Assembly: GCF_002954385.1 (NCBI RefSeq)
Contig: NZ_MQVY01000001.1
Coordinates: 348,892-412,891, forward strand
Length of the DNA stretch: 64,000 bases
Origin: Tenacibaculum sp. SG-28
GTDB taxonomy: Bacteria; Bacteroidota; Bacteroidia; Flavobacteriales; Flavobacteriaceae
Direction of reading: 5' to 3'
Part shown: in pieces, positions 18,922-28,524 of the stretch
Layout: each line of letters opens with the position of its first letter
Position numbering within the stretch: position 1 is the stretch's first letter
Notes under the pieces: generated by a model
The model's input: the letters and a program-made list of their open reading frames with translations, nothing else
Databases searched by the model: none
What the model was told of the DNA's origin: nothing
Position numbers and translations under genes: made by a program

Positions 18922-20823
18922 ATGAGTACCATAGGAACTAAAAAACGAAATTATATCTTTGATTTTGACAGCACTTTAACACGCGTTGAAGCTTTAGACG
19001 TCTTGGCCGAGATCACCCTTGCGAACAATCCAAAAAGACAAGAAATAATCGATGGCATTGTCGCTATCACCAACAAAGGTATCGATGGAGATATTTCGTT
19101 TCCGGAATCTCTAGAGAATCGAATTAAACTACTCAATGCTAATAAATCAGATCTAAAGCTTTTAATTCAAGAGCTGCAGAAAAAAGTTTCTAAATCTATA
19201 GAGAGTAATAGAGATTTTTTTGAGGCATATTCAGACGATATATACGTTATCTCTGCCGGATTTAAAGAGTTTATTGATCCGATTGTGGCAACCTATAATA
19301 TTCCATCTGAACGCGTTTTTGCCAATACATTTGAGTTCGACGAGAAAGATGTGATTGTGGGGTTTGACCGATCTAATGTACTTTCAACCCACAATGGTAA
19401 AATACAATGCTTGAAAGATTTAAACCTGGAAGGAGAGATTCAAGTTATTGGAGACGGTTATAGTGATTACGTCACTAGAGAGGCCGGGGTGGCAGACAAG
19501 TTCTTTGCTTACACAGAAAATGTAACGCGAGATAAAACTATTGCCAATGCAGACCATATCACACCAAATTTAGATGAATTTTTATACATAAACGATTTGC
19601 CAAGAAAAATATCTTATCCAAAAAATAGAATTAAAATTCTGCTACTTGAAAATATTCATTCCGATGCCTTTACCAAACTTTCTGAGGATGGATTTACTGT
19701 AGAAACGGTATCTAGTAGTCTTTCTGAAGAGGAACTTATTGAAAAATTAAAAGGAGTACATGTTCTGGGTGTTCGTTCTAAAACGCAAGTTACTAAGAAT
19801 GTCATCGAGGCTGCGGATAAGTTAATGGTTGTTTCTGCCTTTTGTATTGGAACAAAACAAATAGATTTAGAGGCGTGTAAGGAAAATGGTATCGTTGTAT
19901 TTAACGCGCCTTACAGCAATACGAGATCGGTAGTAGAGCTAGCAATTGGTGAAATTATAATGCTAATGCGAAGTGTTTTCTTGCGAAGTACTGAGCTGCA
20001 TCAGGGGCAGTGGAACAAAACAGCACAGGGTTCTCGTGAGGTAAGAGGTAAAAAGTTGGGTATTGTTGGTTATGGAAACATAGGTAAACAATTGTCTATT
20101 CTTGCAGAGGGCTTAGGAATGGATGTGTATTATTTTGATGTCGAGGATAAATTGGCACTTGGAAATGCTACAAAGCTAAATTCTTTAGAGGAATTATTAC
20201 AAATTTCAGATGTCGTGACCTTACATATTGATGATAATGCTGCGAATAAAAATTTTATTGGTGCAAAAGAAATAGCACTTATGAAAGATGGTGCTCATTT
20301 GGTAAATTTATCGAGAGGTTTTGTCGTAGATATTGAAGCGCTTGTTAGCGCGCTAAAGTCTAGAAAATTAGCAGGAGCAGCAGTAGATGTGTACCCTGAA
20401 GAACCTCGTAAAAACGGAGAGTTTTATACAGAATTAAAGGGGTTAGATAATGTTATTTTAACACCACATGTAGGGGGTAGTACGGAAGAAGCACAAAGAG
20501 ATATCGCTGATTTTGTTCCCAATAAAATAATGGCATATATAAATGCAGGAAATACTGTCGATTCAGTAAATTTTCCAAATATTCGTTTGCCAAAGCACAA
20601 TAACGCCCATAGATTTTTACACATCCACAAAAATATTCCCGGGGTAATGGCCAAGATTAATGAGGTATTGGCAAAGTTCCAGTTGAATATTACTGGTCAG
20701 TATTTGTCTACCGATGAAAAGGTCGGGTATGTTATTACAGATGTCGATAAGCAATACAACCAAGAGGTAATTGCAGAGCTTAAAAAAGTTTCCGGAACGA
20801 TAAAGTTTAGAGTTTTATATTAA
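18922..20823 (+). CDS. Fused phosphoserine phosphatase / D-3-phosphoglycerate dehydrogenase
   Basis: This 633-residue chain joins two enzymes of serine biosynthesis. Residues about 1-215 are a HAD phosphatase like SerB, with catalytic DFDSTLT (Asp14 and Asp16), VISAGF and GDGYSDY. Residues about 235-555 are a SerA-type dehydrogenase, with NAD-binding GIVGYGNIGKQL, the substrate Arg in NTRSVVELAIGE, and the catalytic His in TPHVGGST. A C-terminal ACT domain (HIHKNIPGVMAKINEVLAKF) suggests feedback by serine. The steps joined are the first and third; the aminotransferase SerC is not in the window. I take the ATG at 18922. A TTG at 18892 is also in frame but sits in a TACTTTG promoter-like element. 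Confidence 0.92.
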   Translation: MSTIGTKKRNYIFDFDSTLTRVEALDVLAEITLANNPKRQEIIDGIVAITNKGIDGDISFPESLENRIKLLNANKSDLKLLIQELQKKVSKSIESNRDFFEAYSDDIYVISAGFKEFIDPIVATYNIPSERVFANTFEFDEKDVIVGFDRSNVLSTHNGKIQCLKDLNLEGEIQVIGDGYSDYVTREAGVADKFFAYTENVTRDKTIANADHITPNLDEFLYINDLPRKISYPKNRIKILLLENIHSDAFTKLSEDGFTVETVSSSLSEEELIEKLKGVHVLGVRSKTQVTKNVIEAADKLMVVSAFCIGTKQIDLEACKENGIVVFNAPYSNTRSVVELAIGEIIMLMRSVFLRSTELHQGQWNKTAQGSREVRGKKLGIVGYGNIGKQLSILAEGLGMDVYYFDVEDKLALGNATKLNSLEELLQISDVVTLHIDDNAANKNFIGAKEIALMKDGAHLVNLSRGFVVDIEALVSALKSRKLAGAAVDVYPEEPRKNGEFYTELKGLDNVILTPHVGGSTEEAQRDIADFVPNKIMAYINAGNTVDSVNFPNIRLPKHNNAHRFLHIHKNIPGVMAKINEVLAKFQLNITGQYLSTDEKVGYVITDVDKQYNQEVIAELKKVSGTIKFRVLY

Positions 20824-21028
20824 GGAATAGTGTTCCATGTATCATCTAAAAAAAAGTGATGTTCTAGGATTGTTTATGGTATCGTGCAGTGGAGAATGGT
20901 GTTAAGTAATTACATAGTTAAGAGTACTTCATTTTTGTTGACGAGTTACTTAGGGCTATTAGTAAATTTTTAGTAAATCGTTATTTTGACGATGTTTTAT
21001 ATTTCAAAAATAAGAGATTGATACAATT

Positions 21029-21799
21029 TTATAAATTGTCAAAATCTTGAAGTTTCGACGCTATAATGCTTTGTCCCTTTTTTAACGTATTGATATATTT
21101 GGATACATTTTCCATTTTAAACCTACTCAGAGGCCCGGAGGCACTTAAACTAGCTATGACTTTGTTTTTTTTATTTTTGATTGGGATTGCAATACATACC
21201 AAGCCATTTTCTAATTCTTCTAAATCGAGTGCATAGCCTAAGTCTTTTATTTTCTTTAATTCGTCAGTTAAAATTACAAGGTCGATTATGGTGTTTTTGG
21301 TGAATTTTTTTAGAGTTTGTTGTTTTAGGATTCTTTGTTGTGATGTCTCCGAGGAGAAAGCGAGTAGTAATTTTCCAGAGGCAGTAGCGTGTAATGCTTG
21401 GTAAGCGCCAATAGAAGTGTTTATTTGCAAACCGTACAAACTGTCTGCCTTGTCGATATGGAAAACCTTATCCTCTTTGACGATACTCAAAAGAACGGTT
21501 TCCTGAATTTCTAAAGCTACTTGTTTTAGAGGCTCTTGTGTGATATTTCGAATTGCGTTGTAAATGGAAACCCTATTGCCAAGCGCAAATAGTTTGCTAC
21601 CTAATTGGTATTTTTCGTTCGAATCTTGGTGAACGATATTTAGGTGGTTTAAGGTATTGAGCAAGCGATATACAGTGCTTTTGTTATACCCCGTTTTGTT
21701 GGCTAACTCTCGAACTCCATAGGTAGCGTTTTCTGCGGAGAATGCCTCGAGAAGTTCAAAAGCCTTTAGAACAGATAAATTTAGTTTTTTATCACTCAT
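21029..21799 (-). CDS. IclR family transcriptional regulator, probable regulator of the kynurenine operon
   Basis: This protein has about 256 residues from the ATG at about 21799 (MSDKKLNLSVLK). An upstream GTG would add ten residues. The N-terminal winged helix-turn-helix spans residues about 5-65 (YGVRELANKTGYNKSTVYRL). The C-terminal IclR effector domain (residues about 80-250) contains ALHATASGKLLLAF and LENGLVCIAIPI. It is transcribed away from kynU across a 160-base gap holding a near-perfect inverted repeat, the classic arrangement for a pathway-specific IclR regulator. I infer that kynurenine or a downstream intermediate is the effector. Confidence 0.9.
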   Translation of the reverse strand: MSDKKLNLSVLKAFELLEAFSAENATYGVRELANKTGYNKSTVYRLLNTLNHLNIVHQDSNEKYQLGSKLFALGNRVSIYNAIRNITQEPLKQVALEIQETVLLSIVKEDKVFHIDKADSLYGLQINTSIGAYQALHATASGKLLLAFSSETSQQRILKQQTLKKFTKNTIIDLVILTDELKKIKDLGYALDLEELENGLVCIAIPIKNKKNKVIASLSASGPLSRFKMENVSKYINTLKKGQSIIASKLQDFDNL

Positions 21800-21856
21800 G
21801 TTTTTATGGTAAAATACTTGTATTTCCACTTGCTAAAATAAGTAAATTATTATAAC

Positions 21857-21955
21857 TTTATAAAACACCGTTTTAAATAGTGAAACATTACGAGTTTTTT
21901 CAAATCATTTTGAATAGGTATCTTTATATATTTTATAAAAAAGGTGTTTAATAAA
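21857..21955. promoter_or_regulatory. Candidate operator: 13-bp inverted repeat between iclR gene and kynU
   Basis: TTTATAAAACACC at 21857-21869 and GGTGTTTAATAAA at 21943-21955 are inverted copies matching at 12 of 13 positions, with about 73 bases between them. The right copy ends 5 bases before the kynU ATG. Two separated half-sites flanking the divergent promoters would suit IclR dimers-of-dimers or DNA looping. This is inferred from position and symmetry only. Confidence 0.45.
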
Positions 21956-21960
21956 TATTT

Positions 21961-23219
21961 ATGTACAAGACAACATACGATTTTGCAACGCAATTAGACA
22001 ACGAAGACGAACTTTCTCATATTCGCAATAATTTTCATATTCCTAAAGATAATAACGGAAAGGAATGGCTATACTTTACAGGGAATTCCTTGGGATTACA
22101 GCCCAAAACAACAAAAGCCTATTTGCAACAAGAATTGGATGATTGGGCGAATTATGGTGTCGAAGGACATTTTGAAGGAGAAACACCGTGGTTACCATAC
22201 CATGAGTTTTTAACCGAAAAAATGGCAAAGATTGTTGGAGCAAAACCTCTTGAGGTGGTCGTAATGAATACCCTAACTACAAATTTACATCTCTTAATGG
22301 TTTCTTTTTACCAACCAACTAAAAGGAAATATAAAATTATAATTGAAAGTGATGCTTTTCCATCCGACAGGTATGCGGTGCAATCGCAATTACAATTTCA
22401 CGGTTTTGATGCTGATGAGGGCTTATAGAATGGAAACCAAGAGCAGGAGAGGAACTTGTCCGAATCGAGGATTTAGCTCATATTTTAGAAGCGCATGGAG
22501 ATGAAGTAGCAATGTTATTAATCGGAGGAGTCAATTATTACACTGGGCAATATTTGGATATAAAAAAAATAGCAGCACTTGGGCATGCAAAATCGTGTAT
22601 CGTGGGAATAGATTTGGCACATGGAGCTGGAAATGTCTCTCCAGAATTACACGATAGTGGTGTTGACTTTGCGGCATGGTGTACGTATAAATATCTAAAT
22701 TCTGGACCGGGAAGTCTGGCGGGTTTATTCGTTCATGAGAGACATGCAAAAAATAGAAATTTACCACGATTCGCTGGTTGGTGGAATCACAATAAAGAAA
22801 CTCGATTTAACATGCGACAACCATTTGATGTAATGCCGGGTGCAGAAGGTTGGCAGCTCAGTAATCCACCGATTTTGTCCATGGCAGCGATCAAGGCGTC
22901 TTTAGATATGTTTGATCTTGTTGGTATGAAAGCCCTACGCAAAAAATCAGAAAAACTAACGGGGTATTTCGAATTTCTCATCCAACAAATTGATACCGAT
23001 CGAATTAAAATTATTACGCCGAGTAATCCAAAAGAGCGCGGTTGTCAACTTTCCATTCAGGTAAAAGATGCCGATAAAAGTTTACATCAAAAATTAATGG
23101 ATAAAAATGTAATTACCGATTGGAGGGAGCCAGATGTTATTCGTTGTGCACCGGTTCCAATGTATAATAGTTTCAAAGATGTATATGAAATGGTAGCGAT
23201 TTTAAAAACACTATTGTAA
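21961..23219 (+). CDS. kynU: Kynureninase; frame broken by one-base deletion
   Basis: This PLP enzyme cleaves 3-hydroxykynurenine to 3-hydroxyanthranilate and alanine. The restored chain is about 419 residues, the family length. The N-terminal part has FTGNSLGLQPKTTKAYLQQE and EVVVMNTLTTNLHLLMVSFY. The C-terminal part has IGGVNYYTGQYLDI, the PLP-lysine motif AAWCTYKYLNSGPG, and LPRFAGWWNH. The frame stops at TAG (22426-22428); adding one A in TTA(A)TAG restores GLIEWKPRAGEELVRIEDL. The stop codon overlaps the ATG of kmo by one base, so the two are translationally coupled. This is the first gene of the operon. Confidence 0.93.
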
Positions 23220-24634
23220 TGGTAAAAAAAGATAACGTAGTAATCATAGGTGCAGGATTGTGTGGAAGTTTATTGGCACTTCGCTTGGCACAAAGAGGTT
23301 ATAAAGTAAGGGTTTTTGAAAGCAGACCGGATCTTAGAAAAGTGGATATTTCGGCAGGACGTTCTATAAATTTATCGCTCTCAGATCGAGGTTTTAAAGC
23401 ATTGCGTTTGGCAGGTATTGCAGAAAAAGCAAGAAAAATTTGTATCCCAATGTTTGGCAGGTTAATGCACGATACGTCAGGAAATACTTTTGCTTCCAAT
23501 TATTCTGGTCGAGATGGTGAGTTTATTAATTCAATATCTAGAGGAGATTTGAACGGAATTTTATTAACCGAAGCAGAAAAGCATCAAAACGTAACGATCC
23601 ACTTTAATAAAAAATGTACGTCTATTGACATAGAAAATACCATTGCGCATTTCAGCGATTATGAAACTGAAGAAACATTTTCTGTAGATGCAGACGTTAT
23701 TTTTGGGGCAGATGGGGCAGGCTCTATCCTCCGTAAAAATTATTATTTAGAAAAGAAATTTTTATTTAGTCATAGCCAAGAATTTTTAACCCATGGATAC
23801 AAAGAACTGGAAATACCTGCAGACGAAAATGGTAAGCATCGAATAAGTAAAGATCACCTTCATATATGGCCTAGAGGAGATTATATGTTAATCGCCTTAC
23901 CAAACATGGATGGAAGTTTTACTGTTACCTTATTTTTAAGTCATGAAGAGGGTACATATAACTTCAAAGACTTGTCTTCGGAGGAAAAAATCAAATCGTT
24001 TTTCCAAGAACAATTTCCAGATGCACTGGCCTTAATACCAAATATAGCGGAGGAGTTTGCAAACAACCCTACCGGTCCGTTAGGAACTGTTCGATGTTCT
24101 CCTTGGTTTTATAAAGGAAACACCTTGCTTATGGGAGATGCTGCCCATGCGATTGTTCCTTTTTACGGACAAGGAATGAACGCCTCTTTTGAAGACGTTT
24201 ATGTATTGGATAGTATATTGAACGAATTTGAGGGAGATTGGTCTGCAGTATTTAAGGCATATCAAGAGCGGCGAAAAAAAGATGCCGATGCAATAGGAAG
24301 ATTGGCAGTAGAAAATTATTACGAAATGCGAGATCATGTGGCAAACCCAATATTTAAGGAAAAACGAAAAATCGAAATGGCTTTTGAAAAGACTTTTCCA
24401 GAAATATATTTTTCTAAGTACTCCTTAGTTACGTTTAATGAAGATATTGGGTACAACGACGCTAGAAATAAGGGGAATGCACAAGACAAAGCCTTATTAA
24501 ATATGATTGTAGAGCACCAATTAGATACACATAAAGAATGGTCTCGAAAAGAACTAAAGGAGATGCTTAAACGAGTTCAAGAAGAGACTAACGAAATTCT
24601 TGAAGAAGATAAAATAGCAGGATTACAAGAATGA
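23219..24634 (+). CDS. kmo: Kynurenine 3-monooxygenase
   Basis: This FAD- and NADPH-dependent hydroxylase converts L-kynurenine to 3-hydroxykynurenine. It has 471 residues. The FAD fold opens at VVIIGAGLCGSLLALRLAQR, with ESRPDLRK where the ribose-binding acidic residue sits and SAGRSINLSLSDRG, typical of Kmo. The second FAD motif is GDAAHAIVPFYGQGMNASFED. The C-terminal region is the helical substrate-channel cap. Stop/start overlaps with kynU before it and with the DUF1697 gene after it (ATGA at 24631-24634) show tight coupling. The frame is intact. Confidence 0.96.
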   Translation: MVKKDNVVIIGAGLCGSLLALRLAQRGYKVRVFESRPDLRKVDISAGRSINLSLSDRGFKALRLAGIAEKARKICIPMFGRLMHDTSGNTFASNYSGRDGEFINSISRGDLNGILLTEAEKHQNVTIHFNKKCTSIDIENTIAHFSDYETEETFSVDADVIFGADGAGSILRKNYYLEKKFLFSHSQEFLTHGYKELEIPADENGKHRISKDHLHIWPRGDYMLIALPNMDGSFTVTLFLSHEEGTYNFKDLSSEEKIKSFFQEQFPDALALIPNIAEEFANNPTGPLGTVRCSPWFYKGNTLLMGDAAHAIVPFYGQGMNASFEDVYVLDSILNEFEGDWSAVFKAYQERRKKDADAIGRLAVENYYEMRDHVANPIFKEKRKIEMAFEKTFPEIYFSKYSLVTFNEDIGYNDARNKGNAQDKALLNMIVEHQLDTHKEWSRKELKEMLKRVQEETNEILEEDKIAGLQE

Positions 24635-25158
24635 AAACCTACATTATTCTTCTTCGTGGCATTAACGTATCAGGAAAAAACAAACTTCCAATGGTAGCAT
24701 TGCGAAAGCTACTGGAAACCTTAGGTTTCGAAAATATCAGTACCTATATTCAAAGTGGTAACATCGCACTCAGTGCTAGTATGGCAAAAGAAGAAATAGC
24801 CACAACGATTGCCGATGGAATTCGGAATTCCTTTGCTTATGAGGTGCCAGTTTTTGTATATAGCGTAGAAGAATGGAAAGATCTTATTCAAAGGAGTCCT
24901 TTTCGAGATAAAGAAGAAAAGCAACAGTATTTTACTTTTTTATCACAAAATATAACGATGTCCGAAATGGAAGGTTTCGCAAAGAATGATACGTTTTTAA
25001 TTATCGAAGATGTGGTCTATGTAAATGTAATAGATGGGTACGGGAATTCTAAATTAAGCACGCTGTTTTTTGAAAATAAATTAAATGTAAAAGCAACAAC
25101 TAGAAACTTTAACACTACTATAAAGTTGCTAGAGTTGGCAACTAATATTAACGAATAA
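24631..25158 (+). CDS. DUF1697 family protein embedded in the kynurenine operon
   Basis: This 175-residue soluble protein begins [20 protein letters not shown] and contains [17 protein letters not shown], the signature of the DUF1697 family (PF08002). Its two-layer alpha/beta fold has no established enzymatic role. It overlaps the kmo stop by four bases (ATGA) and lies 13 bases before the RidA gene, so it belongs to the same transcript. No catalytic motif is visible. Its presence may be incidental, but translational coupling to kmo argues for a function linked to the pathway. Confidence 0.85.
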   Translation: MKTYIILLRGINVSGKNKLPMVALRKLLETLGFENISTYIQSGNIALSASMAKEEIATTIADGIRNSFAYEVPVFVYSVEEWKDLIQRSPFRDKEEKQQYFTFLSQNITMSEMEGFAKNDTFLIIEDVVYVNVIDGYGNSKLSTLFFENKLNVKATTRNFNTTIKLLELATNINE

Positions 25159-25171
25159 AGTAATTAAAGAT

Positions 25172-25582
25172 ATGGATGGAAAAGTAATTAAAGGGAAAGC
25201 AACACCAAGAGGTAAATTTCCACATGTAAAGCAAGTTGGAGATTTTATTTTTGTATCAGGTACTAGTTCTCGTAAACCCGATAATACTTTTGAAGGCGTT
25301 GCGGTAGATGCGTTCGGTACTACAAACCTTGACATTAGAAAGCAGACCCAAGCTGTTATCGAAAATATTAAAGATATCTTAAACGAGGTTGGAGCAGATT
25401 TAAACGATGTTGTAGAGGTATCTTCCTTTTTGGTAAATATGAATGATTTTGGTGGGTATAACGAGGTTTATGCACAGTATTTCGATTACGATGGCCCAAC
25501 AAGAACTACTGTTGCAGTACATCAGTTACCACACCCACATTTGTTGATAGAGATGAAAGTAGTAGCCTATAAGAAGCAATAA
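25172..25582 (+). CDS. RidA-family deaminase, likely 2-aminomuconate deaminase
   Basis: This 136-residue YjgF/YER057c/UK114 fold protein contains [20 protein letters not shown] and the C-terminal IEMKVVAY, with the Arg of GPTRTTV that binds carboxylate in the RidA family. Members of this size with the [10 protein letters not shown] start are the 2-aminomuconate deaminases of 3-hydroxyanthranilate and nitrobenzoate pathways (AmnD/NbaF type), which release ammonia from 2-aminomuconate to give 4-oxalocrotonate. The position directly before the semialdehyde dehydrogenase gene (2-base gap) supports this over a generic enamine deaminase. Confidence 0.85.
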   Translation: MDGKVIKGKATPRGKFPHVKQVGDFIFVSGTSSRKPDNTFEGVAVDAFGTTNLDIRKQTQAVIENIKDILNEVGADLNDVVEVSSFLVNMNDFGGYNEVYAQYFDYDGPTRTTVAVHQLPHPHLLIEMKVVAYKKQ

Positions 25583-25584
25583 GA

Positions 25585-27024
25585 ATGAAACTTCAAAATT
25601 TTATAAATGGAGCGTTTTGTGATCCAATTCAAAAGGATTGGATAGATAATTACAATCCTTCTACCGGTGCTGTATATGGCAGTATTCCAAATTCTTCCCA
25701 AGCTGACGTGGCTGCAGCATACAAAGCTGCTGCTGGTGCTTTTCCGTCGTGGTCTAGTACAACTGTAGAAGAAAGAAGTCAGCTACTATCTAAAATTTCA
25801 AATTTAATTACAGCAAAACTAGCCATTTTGGCGAAAGCAGAAGCAAAAGATAATGGAAAGCCCTTAAGTTTAGCTACTGCTATTGATATACCGAGAGCTG
25901 CAGCTAACTTTCAGTTTTTTGCAAACGCAATAACACAGTTTTCTTCCGAGGCGCATGAAAGCCTTGGCAAGAACGCTATTAATTTTACGCTTCGACAACC
26001 TATTGGTGTGGTGGGGTGTATTTCACCGTGGAATCTTCCATTGTATCTATTTACATGGAAAATAGCACCTGCCATCGCCGCTGGAAATTGCGTGGTGGCA
26101 AAACCAAGTGAAGTAACACCTTTAACTGCTTACTTGTTGGGCGAGATATGCCAGGAGGCGGGGCTCCCAAATGGAGTGTTAAATATTGTTCATGGCTTAG
26201 GTAAAACAACAGGACAAGCTATTGTTGAGCACCCTCAAATAAAAGCTATTTCTTTTACGGGAGGTACACAAACAGGTGCACATATTGCAAGAGTTGCAGC
26301 GCCGATGTTTAAAAAACTATCTCTAGAGTTAGGAGGTAAAAATCCAAATATTATTTTTGCTGATTGCGATTATGAAAAGATGCTCGATACTACAGTTCGC
26401 TCCTCGTTCGCAAATCAGGGGCAAATTTGTTTATGTGGAAGTAGAATTTTTGTAGAGCAATCGATTTACACTAAATTTAAAAAAGATTTTATTCAAAAAG
26501 TTTCCGAGTTAAAAGTAGGGAATCCGTTCTCCGAGAATACAAACGTAGGTGCTTTAGTTTCTAAAGAACATTTAGCAAAAGTAAAGTCTTACATCAATAC
26601 TTCAGAAGAGCAAGGAGCAAGGGTTTTATTTGGAGGGAAAGAGGTAAGCGTAAAAGGGTGCGAAAACGGATACTATTTGTCGCCCACTATTATTGAAGTT
26701 TCTACTAATGATTGTGTTTTAAACCAAGAAGAAATTTTTGGACCTGTGGTCACTATTATGCCTTTTTCAACAGAAAAAGAAGTTTTGCAGTATGCCAATA
26801 ATGTAAAGTATGGGCTATCTGCCACATTATGGACCAATAACTTGAATAGATCCATGTTGTTTAGTAAACAATTGCAAGCAGGAATTGTATGGGTGAATAC
26901 CTGGTTATTACGCGATTTACGAACACCTTTTGGAGGAATGAAAGAAAGTGGTGTAGGAAGAGAAGGAGGAAACGAAGCGTTGCGCTTTTTCACAGAACCC
27001 AAAAATGTATGTATTCAATATTAA
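25585..27024 (+). CDS. 2-aminomuconic semialdehyde dehydrogenase (aldehyde dehydrogenase family)
   Basis: This 479-residue NAD-dependent aldehyde dehydrogenase is of the 2-hydroxymuconic/2-aminomuconic semialdehyde class. It has GCISPWNLPLYLFTWKIAPA, the cofactor motif FTGGTQTGAHIA, the catalytic Glu in LELGGKNPNIIF, and the catalytic Cys in FANQGQICLCGSR. The C-terminal TPFGGMKESGVGREGG is normal. It should oxidise the semialdehyde made by ACMSD into 2-aminomuconate, diverting flux from spontaneous picolinate formation. The gene follows the deaminase by 2 bases, and a 93-base gap precedes the SDR gene. Confidence 0.9.
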   Translation: MKLQNFINGAFCDPIQKDWIDNYNPSTGAVYGSIPNSSQADVAAAYKAAAGAFPSWSSTTVEERSQLLSKISNLITAKLAILAKAEAKDNGKPLSLATAIDIPRAAANFQFFANAITQFSSEAHESLGKNAINFTLRQPIGVVGCISPWNLPLYLFTWKIAPAIAAGNCVVAKPSEVTPLTAYLLGEICQEAGLPNGVLNIVHGLGKTTGQAIVEHPQIKAISFTGGTQTGAHIARVAAPMFKKLSLELGGKNPNIIFADCDYEKMLDTTVRSSFANQGQICLCGSRIFVEQSIYTKFKKDFIQKVSELKVGNPFSENTNVGALVSKEHLAKVKSYINTSEEQGARVLFGGKEVSVKGCENGYYLSPTIIEVSTNDCVLNQEEIFGPVVTIMPFSTEKEVLQYANNVKYGLSATLWTNNLNRSMLFSKQLQAGIVWVNTWLLRDLRTPFGGMKESGVGREGGNEALRFFTEPKNVCIQY

Positions 27025-27117
27025 ATTGCTTTGGCCCCTTTGGGTATACTCTAGCAATTAAAACGTAAAGATATTTCTATTAGCAATAGATAAAAAATAT
27101 AAATAGTATTAAGAAAG

Positions 27118-27894
27118 ATGAACTTAGACTTAAAAAATAAAAATGCTTTGGTATGTGGAAGTACCCAAGGAATTGGAAAAGCGACTGCAATACTTTTGGC
27201 GACAGAAGGAGCTAATATAACGCTTGTTGCACGTAATGAAACAAAACTGAAAAGCGTGTTGCAAGAACTACCTAATACAAATCAAAATCACAATTATATT
27301 GTGGCAGATTTCTCTAATCCAGAGCTGTTGCAATCAAAACTTAAAGAGTTGCCAGTAGCGTATCATATTCTGATAAATAATACAGGAGGGCCTGCAGGAG
27401 GTCCTGTATTTGATGCAACCCTAAGTGCTTTTGAAAGTGCTTTTACACAACATCTTAAATGCAATCACGTTTTAGTTCAAACAGTTGTTCCGTATATGAA
27501 AGCGGTATCTTATGGTCGTATTATCAATATTATATCTACTTCTGTAAAACAACCTTTAGATGGTTTGGGTGTTTCCAATACCATCCGAGGTGCTGTTGCT
27601 AATTGGTCTAAAACTTTAGCAAATGAGCTAGGCCAGTTTGGGATCACCGTAAATAATGTGTTACCGGGTGCAACTGCAACAGAACGATTAAACGAGATTA
27701 TTAATAACAAAGCCAATAAAATCGGGAAATCTGTGGAGGAGGTTGCACAAATGATGAAAAATGCCTCACCTGCAAAACGTTTTGCTTCTCCAGAAGAAAT
27801 TGCCAATGCGGTAGTTTTCTTGGCAAGTGATAAGGCAAGTTTTATCAATGGAATTAATGTTCCTGTGGATGGAGGAAGAACAAAAAGTCTTTAA
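27118..27894 (+). CDS. Short-chain dehydrogenase/reductase-like protein lacking the catalytic Tyr and Lys
   Basis: This 258-residue Rossmann protein has the SDR glycine motif GSTQGIG (residues 14-20) and NNTGG instead of NNAG (residues 87-91). The Ser region (IISTS, around 140) is followed by VSNTIRGAV where YxxxK should be, so Tyr is Ser153 and Lys is Arg157. The C-terminal PVDGG cofactor loop is kept. This fits the BKR-like SDR subgroup noted for an imperfect catalytic tetrad. It sits inside the kynurenine operon, between the dehydrogenase and dioxygenase genes. Its substrate is unknown; it may bind rather than reduce a pathway intermediate. Confidence 0.85.
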   Translation: MNLDLKNKNALVCGSTQGIGKATAILLATEGANITLVARNETKLKSVLQELPNTNQNHNYIVADFSNPELLQSKLKELPVAYHILINNTGGPAGGPVFDATLSAFESAFTQHLKCNHVLVQTVVPYMKAVSYGRIINIISTSVKQPLDGLGVSNTIRGAVANWSKTLANELGQFGITVNNVLPGATATERLNEIINNKANKIGKSVEEVAQMMKNASPAKRFASPEEIANAVVFLASDKASFINGINVPVDGGRTKSL

Positions 27895-27948
27895 GTAAAA
27901 TACTTAAATTGTATACTTGTAAAAAACACCTTAACTTAGAAACAATAA

Positions 27949-28499
<551 letters not shown>

Positions 28500-28524
28500 G
28501 ATATTATTTTCCAAAATATTTCAA

